Assembly: GCA_002371115.1 (NCBI GenBank)
Contig: DFFY01000010.1
Coordinates: 1-12,473 of the forward strand
Length of the DNA: 12,473 nucleotides
Direction: 5' to 3'
Source: Bacteroidales bacterium UBA3764
GTDB lineage: Bacteria > Bacteroidota > Bacteroidia > Bacteroidales > UBA932
Under the pieces are notes generated by a model. That model searched no databases. It saw only the letters and a program-made list of their open reading frames with translations, and was not told the DNA's origin. The translations under genes were made by a program, and so were the position numbers. This document shows, one piece after another, positions 1 to 7,005 of the stretch (within the stretch, counting starts at the first letter, position 1; each line of letters opens with the position of its first letter).

Positions 1-851
1 TAGGCCTTGTTGGGATTGTCCGGGATGATGGCGTTGAGGCTGTCCTCCAGGCGGTTCACCGGGTCCGCCGTCTCCTTGAGAGGCGCGGTTTCCAGGTTGT
101 TCTGAGGGATATAGCTCAGGAGCTCCTTGATGGTGGCGATGGCTTCCTGCTCGTCGGCTGCGGCAAAATGCGCCACGCCGCTCTTGGAGGCATGCACGGA
201 AGCGCCGCCCAGCTGTTCCTGGTCCACCACCTCGCCGGTGACGCTCTTCACCACGGCGGGGCCGGTCAGGAACATGTAGGAGGTGTTCTTCACCATGAGG
301 GTGAAGTCCGTGAGGGCGGGGGAATACACCGCACCGCCGGCGCAGGGACCCATGATGCAGCTGATTTGCGGCACCACGCCGGAAGAGAGGATGTTGCGCT
401 CGAAAATCTCTCCATAGCCGGCCAGGGCATCGATGCCTTCCTGGATACGTGCACCGCCGGAATCGTTGAGGCCGATGCACGGGGCGCCGTTGCGCAGGGC
501 CATGTCCTGTACCTTGCAGATTTTCTCGCTCATGGTCTTGGACAGGGAACCGCCGCTCACCGTGAAGTCCTGGGCAAAAACGTAAACCAGGCGGCCGTCG
601 ATGGTGCCGCAGCCGGTAACCACGCCGTCGCCGTCCGGATGGCTCTTGTCCATTCCGAAGTTGGTGCAGCGGTGCTGCACAAACATGTCAAATTCTTCAA
701 AGCTGCCTTCGTCCAGCAGCAGGGCCAGCCGCTCGCGGGCGGTAAGTTTGCCTTTTGCGTGCTGGGCCTCGATACGTTTCTCGCCGCCGCCCAGGCGGGC
801 CTTGGCCCGGCGTTCCACCAATTTTTGAATATTATCCGTCTGGATACTCAT
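1..851 (-). CDS. mmdA: Acyl-CoA carboxylase carboxyltransferase subunit (methylmalonyl-CoA decarboxylase alpha / propionyl-CoA carboxylase beta type), 5' part
   Basis: The reading frame opens at ATG 849-851 and stays open to the left edge, giving 283 complete codons of a family usually near 515 residues, so only the N-terminal half is present. It begins MSIQTDNIQKLVERRAKARL and carries the crotonase-fold carboxyltransferase signatures NDSGGARIQEG (about residues 129-139) and GPCAGGAVYSP (168-178), whose glycines form oxyanion holes for biotin and acyl-CoA; the CoA carboxyltransferase N domain is complete. Members move a carboxyl group between biotin and propionyl-CoA/methylmalonyl-CoA in the succinate-propionate pathway, in the cytoplasm or with a membrane Na+ pump. 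The protein resembles the Bacteroidetes MmdA/PccB branch. Decarboxylase and carboxylase roles cannot be separated without the neighbours beyond the edge (biotin carrier, OadB-like beta subunit). It lies 35 nt downstream of trkA and has its own promoter match. Confidence 0.93.
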   Translation of the reverse strand, partial: MSIQTDNIQKLVERRAKARLGGGEKRIEAQHAKGKLTARERLALLLDEGSFEEFDMFVQHRCTNFGMDKSHPDGDGVVTGCGTIDGRLVYVFAQDFTVSGGSLSKTMSEKICKVQDMALRNGAPCIGLNDSGGARIQEGIDALAGYGEIFERNILSSGVVPQISCIMGPCAGGAVYSPALTDFTLMVKNTSYMFLTGPAVVKSVTGEVVDQEQLGGASVHASKSGVAHFAAADEQEAIATIKELLSYIPQNNLETAPLKETADPVNRLEDSLNAIIPDNPNKA

Positions 852-872
852 ATCGTTTCTTTATAAATCGTG

Positions 873-880
873 CAAAGTTA
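873..880 (-). promoter_or_regulatory. Bacteroidetes-type -7 element for the mmdA-like gene
   Basis: On the minus strand this reads TAACTTTG, an exact match to the Bacteroidetes -7 consensus TAnnTTTG, in the 35-nt gap between the trkA stop and the carboxyltransferase ATG. Transcription would start near 866, leaving a leader of about 15 nt. No convincing -33 TTTG is seen 19-20 nt upstream, and that region is the 3' end of trkA, so the match is moderate. Confidence 0.5.
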
Positions 881-886
881 GCAATA

Positions 887-2254
887 TTATTTGAACATCT
901 TGTCCACATCCTTGACGGCGTCCGGCAGGGCGAATACCGCCACGCGGTCGTAAGGCTCTATGCGTGAATGACCTACGGCGATGAAACTTTCGCCGCCGCG
1001 GATGACGCCGCCGATGATGGCATCGGCAGGAAAGTCGATATTCTTGAGAATGTCCTTGGTAATGCGGGAACCGGGCGCCGCCGTATATTCCAGCACTTCC
1101 GCGTCCGTACCGCTCACATAGCGCACGGAGCGCACCTTGTCCGACAGGGTGAACTTGTAGATGCGGCTGGCGGTAATGAGTTTCTTGTTAATCACCGTGT
1201 CCACGCCCAATTCCTCCGCCAGGCGCAGGTATTCCAGGTTTTCCACCTGGGCGATGACCCGGGGCACCCCCATTTTCTTGGCGGTTACGCAGGTGAGGAT
1301 GTTCACTTCGTCGTTGCCGGTGAAGGCCAGGACGGCTTGATAGCCCCGGATGTCCTGTTCCTCAAGGAAGTCGGAGTTGCGGACATCGCCACAAACCACT
1401 TCCACCTTGTCCGGAAGGTCTTCCGACAGTTTGCGGCAATGGGTGGGATCAATGTCGATAAGCTTGATGTCCTCCAGCTTGTGCGCCACCAGTTTCTCCG
1501 CCACCATCTGGCCAATTTCGCTGCCGCCCAGGATCATCACGCGGCGGATTTCCACCTTGTCCTTGCCCAGGAACTTCATGAGGATGGGCATGGCCTCCCG
1601 GTGGCAGATGATATACAGGTAGTCGTGGAACTTGAAGGTGGTGTCGTATTTGGGAATGATGGTTTTGCCCCCGCGGGAGAGGGCCACCATGCGGAATTCG
1701 GCATCCGGCTGCAGGCCCTTTACGGTGTGGACGAAGGTTTTGACGTCCATGTCCAGCAGCGGGGAATCGTCGTCCAGCTTGAAAACGGAAAGCTGGAGTT
1801 TGCCGCGCGCGAAGTCCAGGGTGTCCGTGGTGCCGCTGGTGCGCAGCAGATCCACAATTTCATCGCTGGCGCTCTTTTCCGGGAAAAACATCATGTCTAT
1901 GCCCATGTCCTTGAACAGCAGCTTGTTTTCCGGCGACAGATAGGCCTGGTTGCCGATGCGCGCGACCACGCGCCTGGCGCCCAGTTTTTTGGCCAGCAGC
2001 GCGCTGGTGATGTTCACGCTCTGGTGCATGCTGGGGTTCACGGCAATGAAAAGGTCCGCCCCTCCACAGCCCGCTTCGCGGAGCGTATGGATATTGGAGG
2101 GGGTCCCCTGAATGGTGGCTACATCCGCCTGGGAGGCCAGTTCACGGATACGGCCGGCATCGGTGTCAATGACGGTGATGTCGTTGTCATCCACGGCGAG
2201 CATCTTGGCCAGATGGGCTCCTGTTCGACCGGCTCCTTCGATGATGATTTTCAT
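887..2254 (-). CDS. trkA: Trk system potassium uptake protein TrkA
   Basis: This 455-residue protein is the NAD(H)-binding cytoplasmic regulator of the TrkH/TrkG K+ channel. It shows the tandem RCK layout of full-length TrkA: a first Rossmann nucleotide-binding motif GAGRTG at residues 7-12 with the acidic end of strand 2 at ITVIDTD (about 26-32), a first RCK-C domain (about 150-230), a second Rossmann motif GGSEIG at 243-248 with IKLIDID, and a second RCK-C domain to the C-terminus. The length fits the family (about 450). TrkA binds the channel at the membrane and gates it in response to nucleotides. No trkH is in the window, so its partner is encoded elsewhere or beyond the left edge. The gene has a promoter match upstream and sits after the terminator of the glycosyltransferase gene, so it probably starts a transcript that may read into mmdA. 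Confidence 0.95.
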   Translation of the reverse strand: MKIIIEGAGRTGAHLAKMLAVDDNDITVIDTDAGRIRELASQADVATIQGTPSNIHTLREAGCGGADLFIAVNPSMHQSVNITSALLAKKLGARRVVARIGNQAYLSPENKLLFKDMGIDMMFFPEKSASDEIVDLLRTSGTTDTLDFARGKLQLSVFKLDDDSPLLDMDVKTFVHTVKGLQPDAEFRMVALSRGGKTIIPKYDTTFKFHDYLYIICHREAMPILMKFLGKDKVEIRRVMILGGSEIGQMVAEKLVAHKLEDIKLIDIDPTHCRKLSEDLPDKVEVVCGDVRNSDFLEEQDIRGYQAVLAFTGNDEVNILTCVTAKKMGVPRVIAQVENLEYLRLAEELGVDTVINKKLITASRIYKFTLSDKVRSVRYVSGTDAEVLEYTAAPGSRITKDILKNIDFPADAIIGGVIRGGESFIAVGHSRIEPYDRVAVFALPDAVKDVDKMFK

Positions 2255-2276
2255 GGTTCCGTTGTCTTTAAACCTA

Positions 2277-2307
2277 CAAAGATAAAAATAAAATCCGTAT
2301 AAAGAAA
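2277..2307 (-). promoter_or_regulatory. Predicted trkA promoter
   Basis: The minus strand has TATCTTTG (2277-2284), an exact TAnnTTTG -7 match, with TTTC (2304-2307) 19 nt upstream as a near-consensus -33 element. Transcription would begin near 2270, about 16 nt before the trkA ATG. The -33 end overlaps the U-tract of the upstream gene's terminator. Confidence 0.55.
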
Positions 2308-2337
2308 AAAGAACCCCTCCTTAGGCGGGAGCGGTTC
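2301..2337 (-). terminator. Intrinsic terminator of the glycosyltransferase gene
   Basis: On the minus strand a 10-bp stem, GAACCGCTCC with GGAGGGGTTC (one G-G mismatch), closes a 7-nt loop (plus-strand 2311-2337) and is followed at once by TTTTTTCTTT (2301-2310). It begins about 20 nt after the glycosyltransferase stop codon. This is a textbook Rho-independent terminator for leftward transcription. Confidence 0.85.
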
Positions 2338-2357
2338 GTACTTGTTGACGATAGGTG

Positions 2358-3365
2358 TCAGCGGAACAGGCCGCGTGGGACAATCCAGCCGCCAAACAGG
2401 CCCTTCGGCATCTGCGGCGAGGCTGGAATGTTCCCCGGCCTTCTCAACTGCCGATATTCCCGGTGCGCCTGCACCACTGCCTGGTAGAAACGCCAGCGGC
2501 GGGTAAGCAGATACACCAGGGCCGACAGGCCGTCCAGGCACATGCGCGCAAAGATGCGCCGGCGGGTTTTCCGCCGGGCCCGGGCCTCAGAACAGCCTTG
2601 TGCCACAAATGTGGCCGGCAAGTTGTTTTCCAGCAATAGCAGGTTGTTGCGGAAATTGAGCCGCAGCTTGAACGGCGATTCATTGGGCAGCGTTCCGCCG
2701 CCGATGTGATAGACATACGATTGCGGGACAACCTGGACTGTCCAGCCGTTCAACTGCATGCGCCAGCAGAGGTCAATTTCTTCCATGTGGGCGAAAAAAC
2801 GCTCGTCCAGGCCGCCCAGGGCCTTCCATACACAGGCGCGCACCATGAGACAGGCGCCGCTCACCCATAGGACAGGAGCGGGGGAGTCGTACTGTCCCCG
2901 GTCTTTCTCTATCCGCTGCATGATGCGTCCCCGGCAGAACGGGTAGCCATAACGGTCCACCAGGCCGCCTGCCGCACCGGCATACTCGAACGTATCCCGC
3001 CGGTCATAAGAAAGCAGTTTGGGCCCGCAGGCGCCGCAGGAAGGATGGTTGTCCATCCAATCTACCAACGGCTGCAACCATCCGGAAGGCACCTCGATGT
3101 CAGAATTGATAAGGACGAAATACTCCGCGTCGATGCGCGCCAACGCCCGGTTGTACCCGCCGGTGAAGCCATAGTTCTGGTCCAGCTGGATGAGCGGCAC
3201 CTGCGGGAAATCCGTCTTCATTACCTCTGCGGAACCGTCGGAGGAGGCGTTGTCCGCTACAATTACCTGGGCATCCATGCTTTCGCAGGAGGCCAACAGA
3301 CCCGGAAGGAACTGCCGCAGGTAGCCCTTGGTGTTGTAATTGAGTATGACGACTGACGTCTTCAT
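2358..3365 (-). CDS. Glycosyltransferase family 2 (rhamnosyltransferase-like)
   Basis: This 335-residue protein has the GT-A fold signatures of family 2 inverting glycosyltransferases: an N-terminal VVILNYN strand (residues 5-11), the nucleotide-binding ADNASSDGS (37-45), NYGFTGGYNRAL (64-75) as in the WcaA/rhamnosyltransferase-like group, the metal-binding DxD equivalent NSD (87-89), and the acidic MEEID (194-198) next to the likely catalytic base. No multi-pass membrane region is present; the C-terminal ~60 residues are basic with an amphipathic stretch (about 271-288) that could rest on the membrane. It probably adds a sugar from a nucleotide donor to a surface polysaccharide or lipid-linked glycan; donor and acceptor cannot be read from sequence. 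No polysaccharide cluster surrounds it. It ends in a strong terminator, and a ~100-bp palindrome separates it from tldE, so it is probably a separate transcript, although no clear promoter was found upstream. Confidence 0.9.
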   Translation of the reverse strand: MKTSVVILNYNTKGYLRQFLPGLLASCESMDAQVIVADNASSDGSAEVMKTDFPQVPLIQLDQNYGFTGGYNRALARIDAEYFVLINSDIEVPSGWLQPLVDWMDNHPSCGACGPKLLSYDRRDTFEYAGAAGGLVDRYGYPFCRGRIMQRIEKDRGQYDSPAPVLWVSGACLMVRACVWKALGGLDERFFAHMEEIDLCWRMQLNGWTVQVVPQSYVYHIGGGTLPNESPFKLRLNFRNNLLLLENNLPATFVAQGCSEARARRKTRRRIFARMCLDGLSALVYLLTRRWRFYQAVVQAHREYRQLRRPGNIPASPQMPKGLFGGWIVPRGLFR

Positions 3366-3405
3366 GTATTTTTTGCAAAAAGTCTACGTTACCCCCTCCC
3401 GAAAC

Positions 3406-3505
3406 GGAGGTGACTAAAAAGATTCTTCACTTCGTTCAGAATGACAGTCTCATGTCATTCTGAGGCAGGTTCACCTGCCGAAGAATCTACTTTTTAGTCA
3501 CCTCC
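3406..3505. repeat. ~100-bp palindrome built from two opposed REP-like units
   Basis: The outer arms, 3406-3428 and 3480-3505, are inverted copies (GGAGGTGACTAAAAA plus GATTCTTC) differing only by a 3-nt indel. Inside are a perfect 10-bp inverted repeat, CAGAATGACA (3437-3446) and TGTCATTCTG (3453-3462), and a perfect 7-bp hairpin GGCAGGT-tc-ACCTGCC (3464-3479). The unit 3421-3446 closely matches the REP-like element inside tldE (4398-4424). The whole fills the gap between the tldE stop and the glycosyltransferase start. On the minus strand an AGATTCTTC/GAAGAATCT stem is followed by TTTTT, so it may also terminate the upstream four-gene operon. Confidence 0.8.
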
Positions 3506-3509
3506 ACTT

Positions 3510-4862
3510 TTATGCACTTACATCAACATTTTTAAAGGCGAGGGAGGGAATGAGTTTGGACAGGCAGGGACGGGCGTCATCGGCCGTGGCCGCCAGGTTG
3601 TTCCACAGCTGCAGGAAATTGCCGGTGATGAGCAGTTCCCGCACCGGGTGCACTTTTTTGCCGCCGCGCACCAGGAACCCCTCGATTCCATAGGAGAAAT
3701 TACCGGTGACCGGGTTGGAATTGCCGCCGTTGAAGCCGGTTACCAGGATGCAGTCGCCGGTGGCGGAAAGCAAGTCTTCCCGTGTTTTATAAGCTCCTAC
3801 CGGCAGCACTTTCACGCGTGTGGCATCCTCAATAGTGGGTGCCATCTCCATTTTTGCGGCAATGTAAGTATTTAAGAAATACGTTTTTATAACGCCTTTG
3901 TCGATAATGGCCGTCTCCCGGGTGGCCACGCCTTCGCTGTCAAAGAGGCGGCTGCCGGTTTCTCCGGCCGTGCGCGGCAAGTCCAGGATGGTGAGTTGTT
4001 CCGGGAACAGTTTTTTGCCCAGGCTGTCCATGAGGAAGGAATTCTTCTGTTGCAGCGCAAAGCCGCCCAGCGCATTGAGCACAGGTGTAAGCAGTTTGGA
4101 GGCGCATTCCGTGTCCACTACCACCGTATATTTTCCGCCCTCAATCTCCTGCGGGCCCACTTGCGCCATGGCCCGCTCACAGGCAACGGCGGCGCAGTCT
4201 TTCCATTTCAGGTCCTGAAGCCGGGGAGCGGCGTCCCACCAATAACTGGAAAAATGGTTGCCCTGGGCATCCTCCACCGTGGTTTCGTAGCCAATCTCAA
4301 AGGAGGTTTCCGTATGCCGGGCATACAGGCCCTGGCTGTCGATGGTGAGGGTGTCAAAGACGCTGTCCGAGTATTCGCCTTCCTCGGCCAGGAGGGAGAT
4401 TCCTCGACTTCGCTCGGAATGACAGGAGGCGAGGGCAATCTCACGGCGCTTTTCTGCGGTGAGGGTGTCGTAGGCGGGGTCGTAGAGGTTCAGCTCGCGG
4501 CCGGTGCGGGCATCCTTGGCCACGCGCTCCGGTGTGGGCAGGTCGCGATACGTATCGGCCTGAAGCATTTTTACGGTGTCGATAGCCTCCCGGATAAAGG
4601 CTTCAAGTCCTTCTTTTTCCAATTTATTGGTAGAGAAAGCCCCGTATCGGCCATCCACAAACAACTGCAATTGCAGGCTGCGGTCCAGCGCATGGGCCGT
4701 TTTGTCCATTTCTCCGTTGAGCAGGCCAATCAGGTTCATCAGGCTTTTGGACAAGGTGATGCGCACCTTCTGCGCTCCCATCTGTTGTGCATAAGTAAGG
4801 CAGTACTGCGCCAAGGCTATATCGGCCTGTGTAAGCGTGGCTGTTATCTTGTTGCTGCTCAT
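3510..4862 (-). CDS. tldE: TldE/PmbA, metalloprotease-family partner of TldD
   Basis: This 450-residue protein is TldE (PmbA), the partner that forms a heterodimer with TldD in the cytoplasm and helps position unfolded peptide substrates. Family marks include NSFLMDSLGKKLFP (about residues 274-287) at the place where TldD carries its zinc motif, and the C-terminal TGFNGGNSNPVTGNFS (375-390) followed by GIEGFLVRGG and PVREL. It has no HExxxH, as is normal for TldE. Its ATG follows the tldD TAG after one nucleotide, so translation is almost certainly coupled. Residues 147-156 (CHSERSRGIS) are encoded by a REP-like repeat read in frame and do not look like native family sequence; the surrounding spacing seems near normal, so it may have replaced rather than lengthened a helix or loop. 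Whether activity survives is unknown, but the frame is intact end to end. Confidence 0.94.
   Translation of the reverse strand: MSSNKITATLTQADIALAQYCLTYAQQMGAQKVRITLSKSLMNLIGLLNGEMDKTAHALDRSLQLQLFVDGRYGAFSTNKLEKEGLEAFIREAIDTVKMLQADTYRDLPTPERVAKDARTGRELNLYDPAYDTLTAEKRREIALASCHSERSRGISLLAEEGEYSDSVFDTLTIDSQGLYARHTETSFEIGYETTVEDAQGNHFSSYWWDAAPRLQDLKWKDCAAVACERAMAQVGPQEIEGGKYTVVVDTECASKLLTPVLNALGGFALQQKNSFLMDSLGKKLFPEQLTILDLPRTAGETGSRLFDSEGVATRETAIIDKGVIKTYFLNTYIAAKMEMAPTIEDATRVKVLPVGAYKTREDLLSATGDCILVTGFNGGNSNPVTGNFSYGIEGFLVRGGKKVHPVRELLITGNFLQLWNNLAATADDARPCLSKLIPSLAFKNVDVSA
4398..4424. repeat. REP-like palindromic element inside the tldE coding sequence
   Basis: This 27-bp sequence can fold as ATTCC-t-CGA / TCG-GAAT around a short CTTCGC loop. 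It matches the intergenic unit at 3421-3446 apart from one gap and three substitutions. Its translation on the coding strand gives the CHSER-type peptide, and another frame gives VIPSEVEES; both are familiar signs of dispersed REP-type repeats read as protein. Copy number in the genome cannot be judged from this window. Confidence 0.7.
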
Positions 4863-4863
4863 G

Positions 4864-6300
4864 CTATTCTCCTCCTACTGTTAATCCGGCAATGAGGACG
4901 GTGGGAATACCGCAGGATACGGGCACCGACTGCTCCTTGCCACAAGTCCAGGCACCCGGGTCCACAGCCAGGTCATCGGCCACGCCGCGGATATCCGAGA
5001 GCGCCTGGGGGCCATTGCCAATGATGTTGATATCCTTCACCGGCTGTGTCAGCCGGCCGTTTTCTATGAGATAACCCGACTTGACGTAGAAGGTGAAATC
5101 GCCCTCGCCAATCTGTACCTGCCCATTGGAGAATTCATCCACAAAAATGCCTTTTTGCACTTCTGCGATGAGGTCCTCCGCCTTGGCATTGCCGCTCTCC
5201 ATATAAGTGGCGCGCATGCGCGGAAGGGGGGCGTAACGGAAACTCTCCCGGCGGCCGTTGCCGGTGGGGCGCACGCCGTAATGGGCGGCGCTGATGCGGT
5301 CGTGCAGGTAGGAGGTGAGCACACCGTCTTCCACCATGTAGGTTTTTTGGCCGGGAATGCCTTCGTCGTCAAAGTTCAGGGCGCCGCGGTTGCCCTGCAG
5401 GGTACCGTCGTCAATGATCTGGATGCCGCGCGGGCAGATTTGCTGTCCCATCTTGTCGGCGAAGATGGAGGTTCCTTTGCGGTTGAAATCGGCCTCAAAG
5501 GCGTGTCCCATGGCCTCGTGCAGCAGGATGCCGGAAGCACCGGCGCCCATCACTACGGGCATGGTGCCGCCTTTGGGCCGGCGGGCGGCAAAGCGGTCGT
5601 CCACGCCGTGCACCAGTTCTGCGGCCATTTCTTCGATAAGGGTGTCGGAGAGCATTTCCGCCCCTTTCCGGAAGCTCCGGGACGTGGATTTGGTCTCTGC
5701 CTGGCCGTTTTGCTGAAAGATAGCCGTGAGCGATACGCTGCCCATGGGGCGCGTGTCCCATTTGAGTTCCCGGGCGCTGTTGTACATAAGCACGTCCGTC
5801 ACCTGGAAGGCCAGGTTGGCAATGACTTTGACAATGCGCGTATCCTTTTGACGTACAGTTTGTTCCAGCTTTTGCAGGAAGGGAAGGAAGGCACTTAGCG
5901 GCGTTCCGCGCCAATGGACGGCCACGGGGTAGCGGTCTGCTGCGGGATTGGGCTCTCCACGGCTGGGATTGCGGGTGCCGTACGGACTCACGTCCACGGG
6001 GGCGCTGGCAATCTGGGAGGCTGCCCGTGCGCAGGAAACCATGTCTTCCCAGGCCGTGCTTTCCGAGTAGGCGTAACCGGTTTTTTCTCCGCTCAGGACG
6101 CGTACGCCCACACCGTAGTCTATATGGTTGCCACCGGAAGTGACCGCGCCGTCACGCAGCAGCAGGCTTGAGTAGGTGGTATTCTCAAAGAAAAGGTCAC
6201 AGTAATTTCCACCGGACGCAAGCGCGGTCTGCACCAGCCGCTCCAGCACTGTCGTGTCAACTTGAAACAGACTGAAATAGTGTTCTTTATTGTGTATCAT
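4864..6300 (-). CDS. tldD: TldD zinc metalloprotease
   Basis: This 478-residue protein is TldD, the catalytic subunit of the TldD/TldE protease. The zinc motif HEAMGH lies at residues 261-266 (HExxxH, with E262 as the expected catalytic glutamate), followed by FEAD; the conserved C-terminal WTCGKEQSVPVSCG holds C453, the expected third zinc ligand. In E. coli the complex trims unfolded peptides, completes microcin B17 maturation and influences CcdA antitoxin levels. Length is typical. The start ATG (6298-6300) overlaps the stop of the upstream kinase gene as ATGA, and the stop lies one nucleotide before tldE, so kinase, TldD and TldE are expected to be co-translated. The substrate here is unknown; the upstream peptide transporter and toxin-like kinase are the only contextual hints. 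Confidence 0.96.
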   Translation of the reverse strand: MIHNKEHYFSLFQVDTTVLERLVQTALASGGNYCDLFFENTTYSSLLLRDGAVTSGGNHIDYGVGVRVLSGEKTGYAYSESTAWEDMVSCARAASQIASAPVDVSPYGTRNPSRGEPNPAADRYPVAVHWRGTPLSAFLPFLQKLEQTVRQKDTRIVKVIANLAFQVTDVLMYNSARELKWDTRPMGSVSLTAIFQQNGQAETKSTSRSFRKGAEMLSDTLIEEMAAELVHGVDDRFAARRPKGGTMPVVMGAGASGILLHEAMGHAFEADFNRKGTSIFADKMGQQICPRGIQIIDDGTLQGNRGALNFDDEGIPGQKTYMVEDGVLTSYLHDRISAAHYGVRPTGNGRRESFRYAPLPRMRATYMESGNAKAEDLIAEVQKGIFVDEFSNGQVQIGEGDFTFYVKSGYLIENGRLTQPVKDINIIGNGPQALSDIRGVADDLAVDPGAWTCGKEQSVPVSCGIPTVLIAGLTVGGE

Positions 6301-7004
6301 TTACTTCTTTGCTGGGGGATAGCGAAGGGCAGGGTTCCCTCAAAAGGAACGCCGTCGTGGGCCAGGGGAACGCGGCCTATGCCTTTCACGATGGATTCCG
6401 TCACACTCTCGATAGGTTTTTGGGGTTCTATATAATCGGTGACAAGACTGCGAACGCGGTTGTAGCGCTGCGGGTCATGGACGGTAAGTCCCTTCTTGGT
6501 TCCCTCTGCAATGATGTCGAAGGGGGGATTGGAATTGTCCACCAGAAGCCATTTGTCGCACAGGGGAATGTAGCTGTGGAACAGGTAGTTAAGACCCATG
6601 TTATACCGCCTGCGGATGGTTTCTTCCGGAATGTCGTGTCCGCCGGTTGCCACCCGCTTGGCCACCCGCTGGATGGCGATGTCCGGACTGTTAAGCCAGA
6701 AGTACAGGACGGTTACATAATACCCCTGCGCCTGGGCGCTGCGCACCATTTTGATTAGCGCACGCGTGGCCAGGGTGGTTTCTATGCAAAAGTCTTCCCG
6801 GCGGTTGAACAGGTATTGGACCTTCTTGAGCATCAGGCGGCTGGCGGTGATATAGGCGCTTTCCGGCGCAAATGGCGCCAGATGCTTGGCGAATTCGTCG
6901 GAGTTGACGAATTCCGCGCAGTCCAGCAGCTCCGGAAGAACCCCGTACGAAGCGGTGGTTTTCCCGGAGCCGTTAGGACCAGAAATGATATAGAATCTGG
7001 GCAC
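6297..7004 (-). CDS. Zeta-toxin-like P-loop kinase (predicted ATPase/kinase, COG4185-like)
   Basis: This 235-residue protein starts with GTG at 7002-7004, one nucleotide after the transporter stop; the start is forced because the first strand RFYIIS and the Walker A GPNGSGKT (residues 9-16) follow directly and the next Met is far inside the domain. Further Zeta-like features are VNSDEFAKHLAP (33-44), FCIETTLAT (72-80) and the basic GGHDIPEETIRRRY (121-134) near the catalytic site. Zeta toxins phosphorylate UDP-N-acetylglucosamine and block cell-wall synthesis, but many chromosomal relatives are of unknown activity. No epsilon-like antitoxin ORF is adjacent; the neighbours are a peptide transporter and TldD. 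The C-terminal ~50 residues after the kinase core are not recognised. The kinase fold is well supported; toxicity is not. Confidence 0.85.
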   Translation of the reverse strand: MPRFYIISGPNGSGKTTASYGVLPELLDCAEFVNSDEFAKHLAPFAPESAYITASRLMLKKVQYLFNRREDFCIETTLATRALIKMVRSAQAQGYYVTVLYFWLNSPDIAIQRVAKRVATGGHDIPEETIRRRYNMGLNYLFHSYIPLCDKWLLVDNSNPPFDIIAEGTKKGLTVHDPQRYNRVRSLVTDYIEPQKPIESVTESIVKGIGRVPLAHDGVPFEGTLPFAIPQQRSK

Positions 7005-7005
7005 G

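Noticed and set aside
168..866. 232-aa plus-strand ORF over the carboxyltransferase gene
   Set aside because: Antisense shadow: the opposite strand encodes an uninterrupted, clearly recognisable carboxyltransferase. His/Gly/Ala-rich composition is typical of antisense frames in GC-rich DNA.
968..2302. 444-aa plus-strand ORF opposite trkA
   Set aside because: Mirrors trkA almost exactly and has no recognisable domain; a codon-use artefact.
2251..2541. 96-aa minus-strand ORF spanning the gap upstream of trkA
   Set aside because: It runs through the intrinsic terminator and trkA promoter and is a shifted frame of the glycosyltransferase C-terminus.
3996..4895. 299-aa plus-strand ORF opposite tldE
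   Set aside because: Antisense of a conserved gene, with no protein-family features.
5155..5898. 247-aa plus-strand ORF opposite tldD
   Set aside because: Antisense shadow of the TldD zinc-protease frame.
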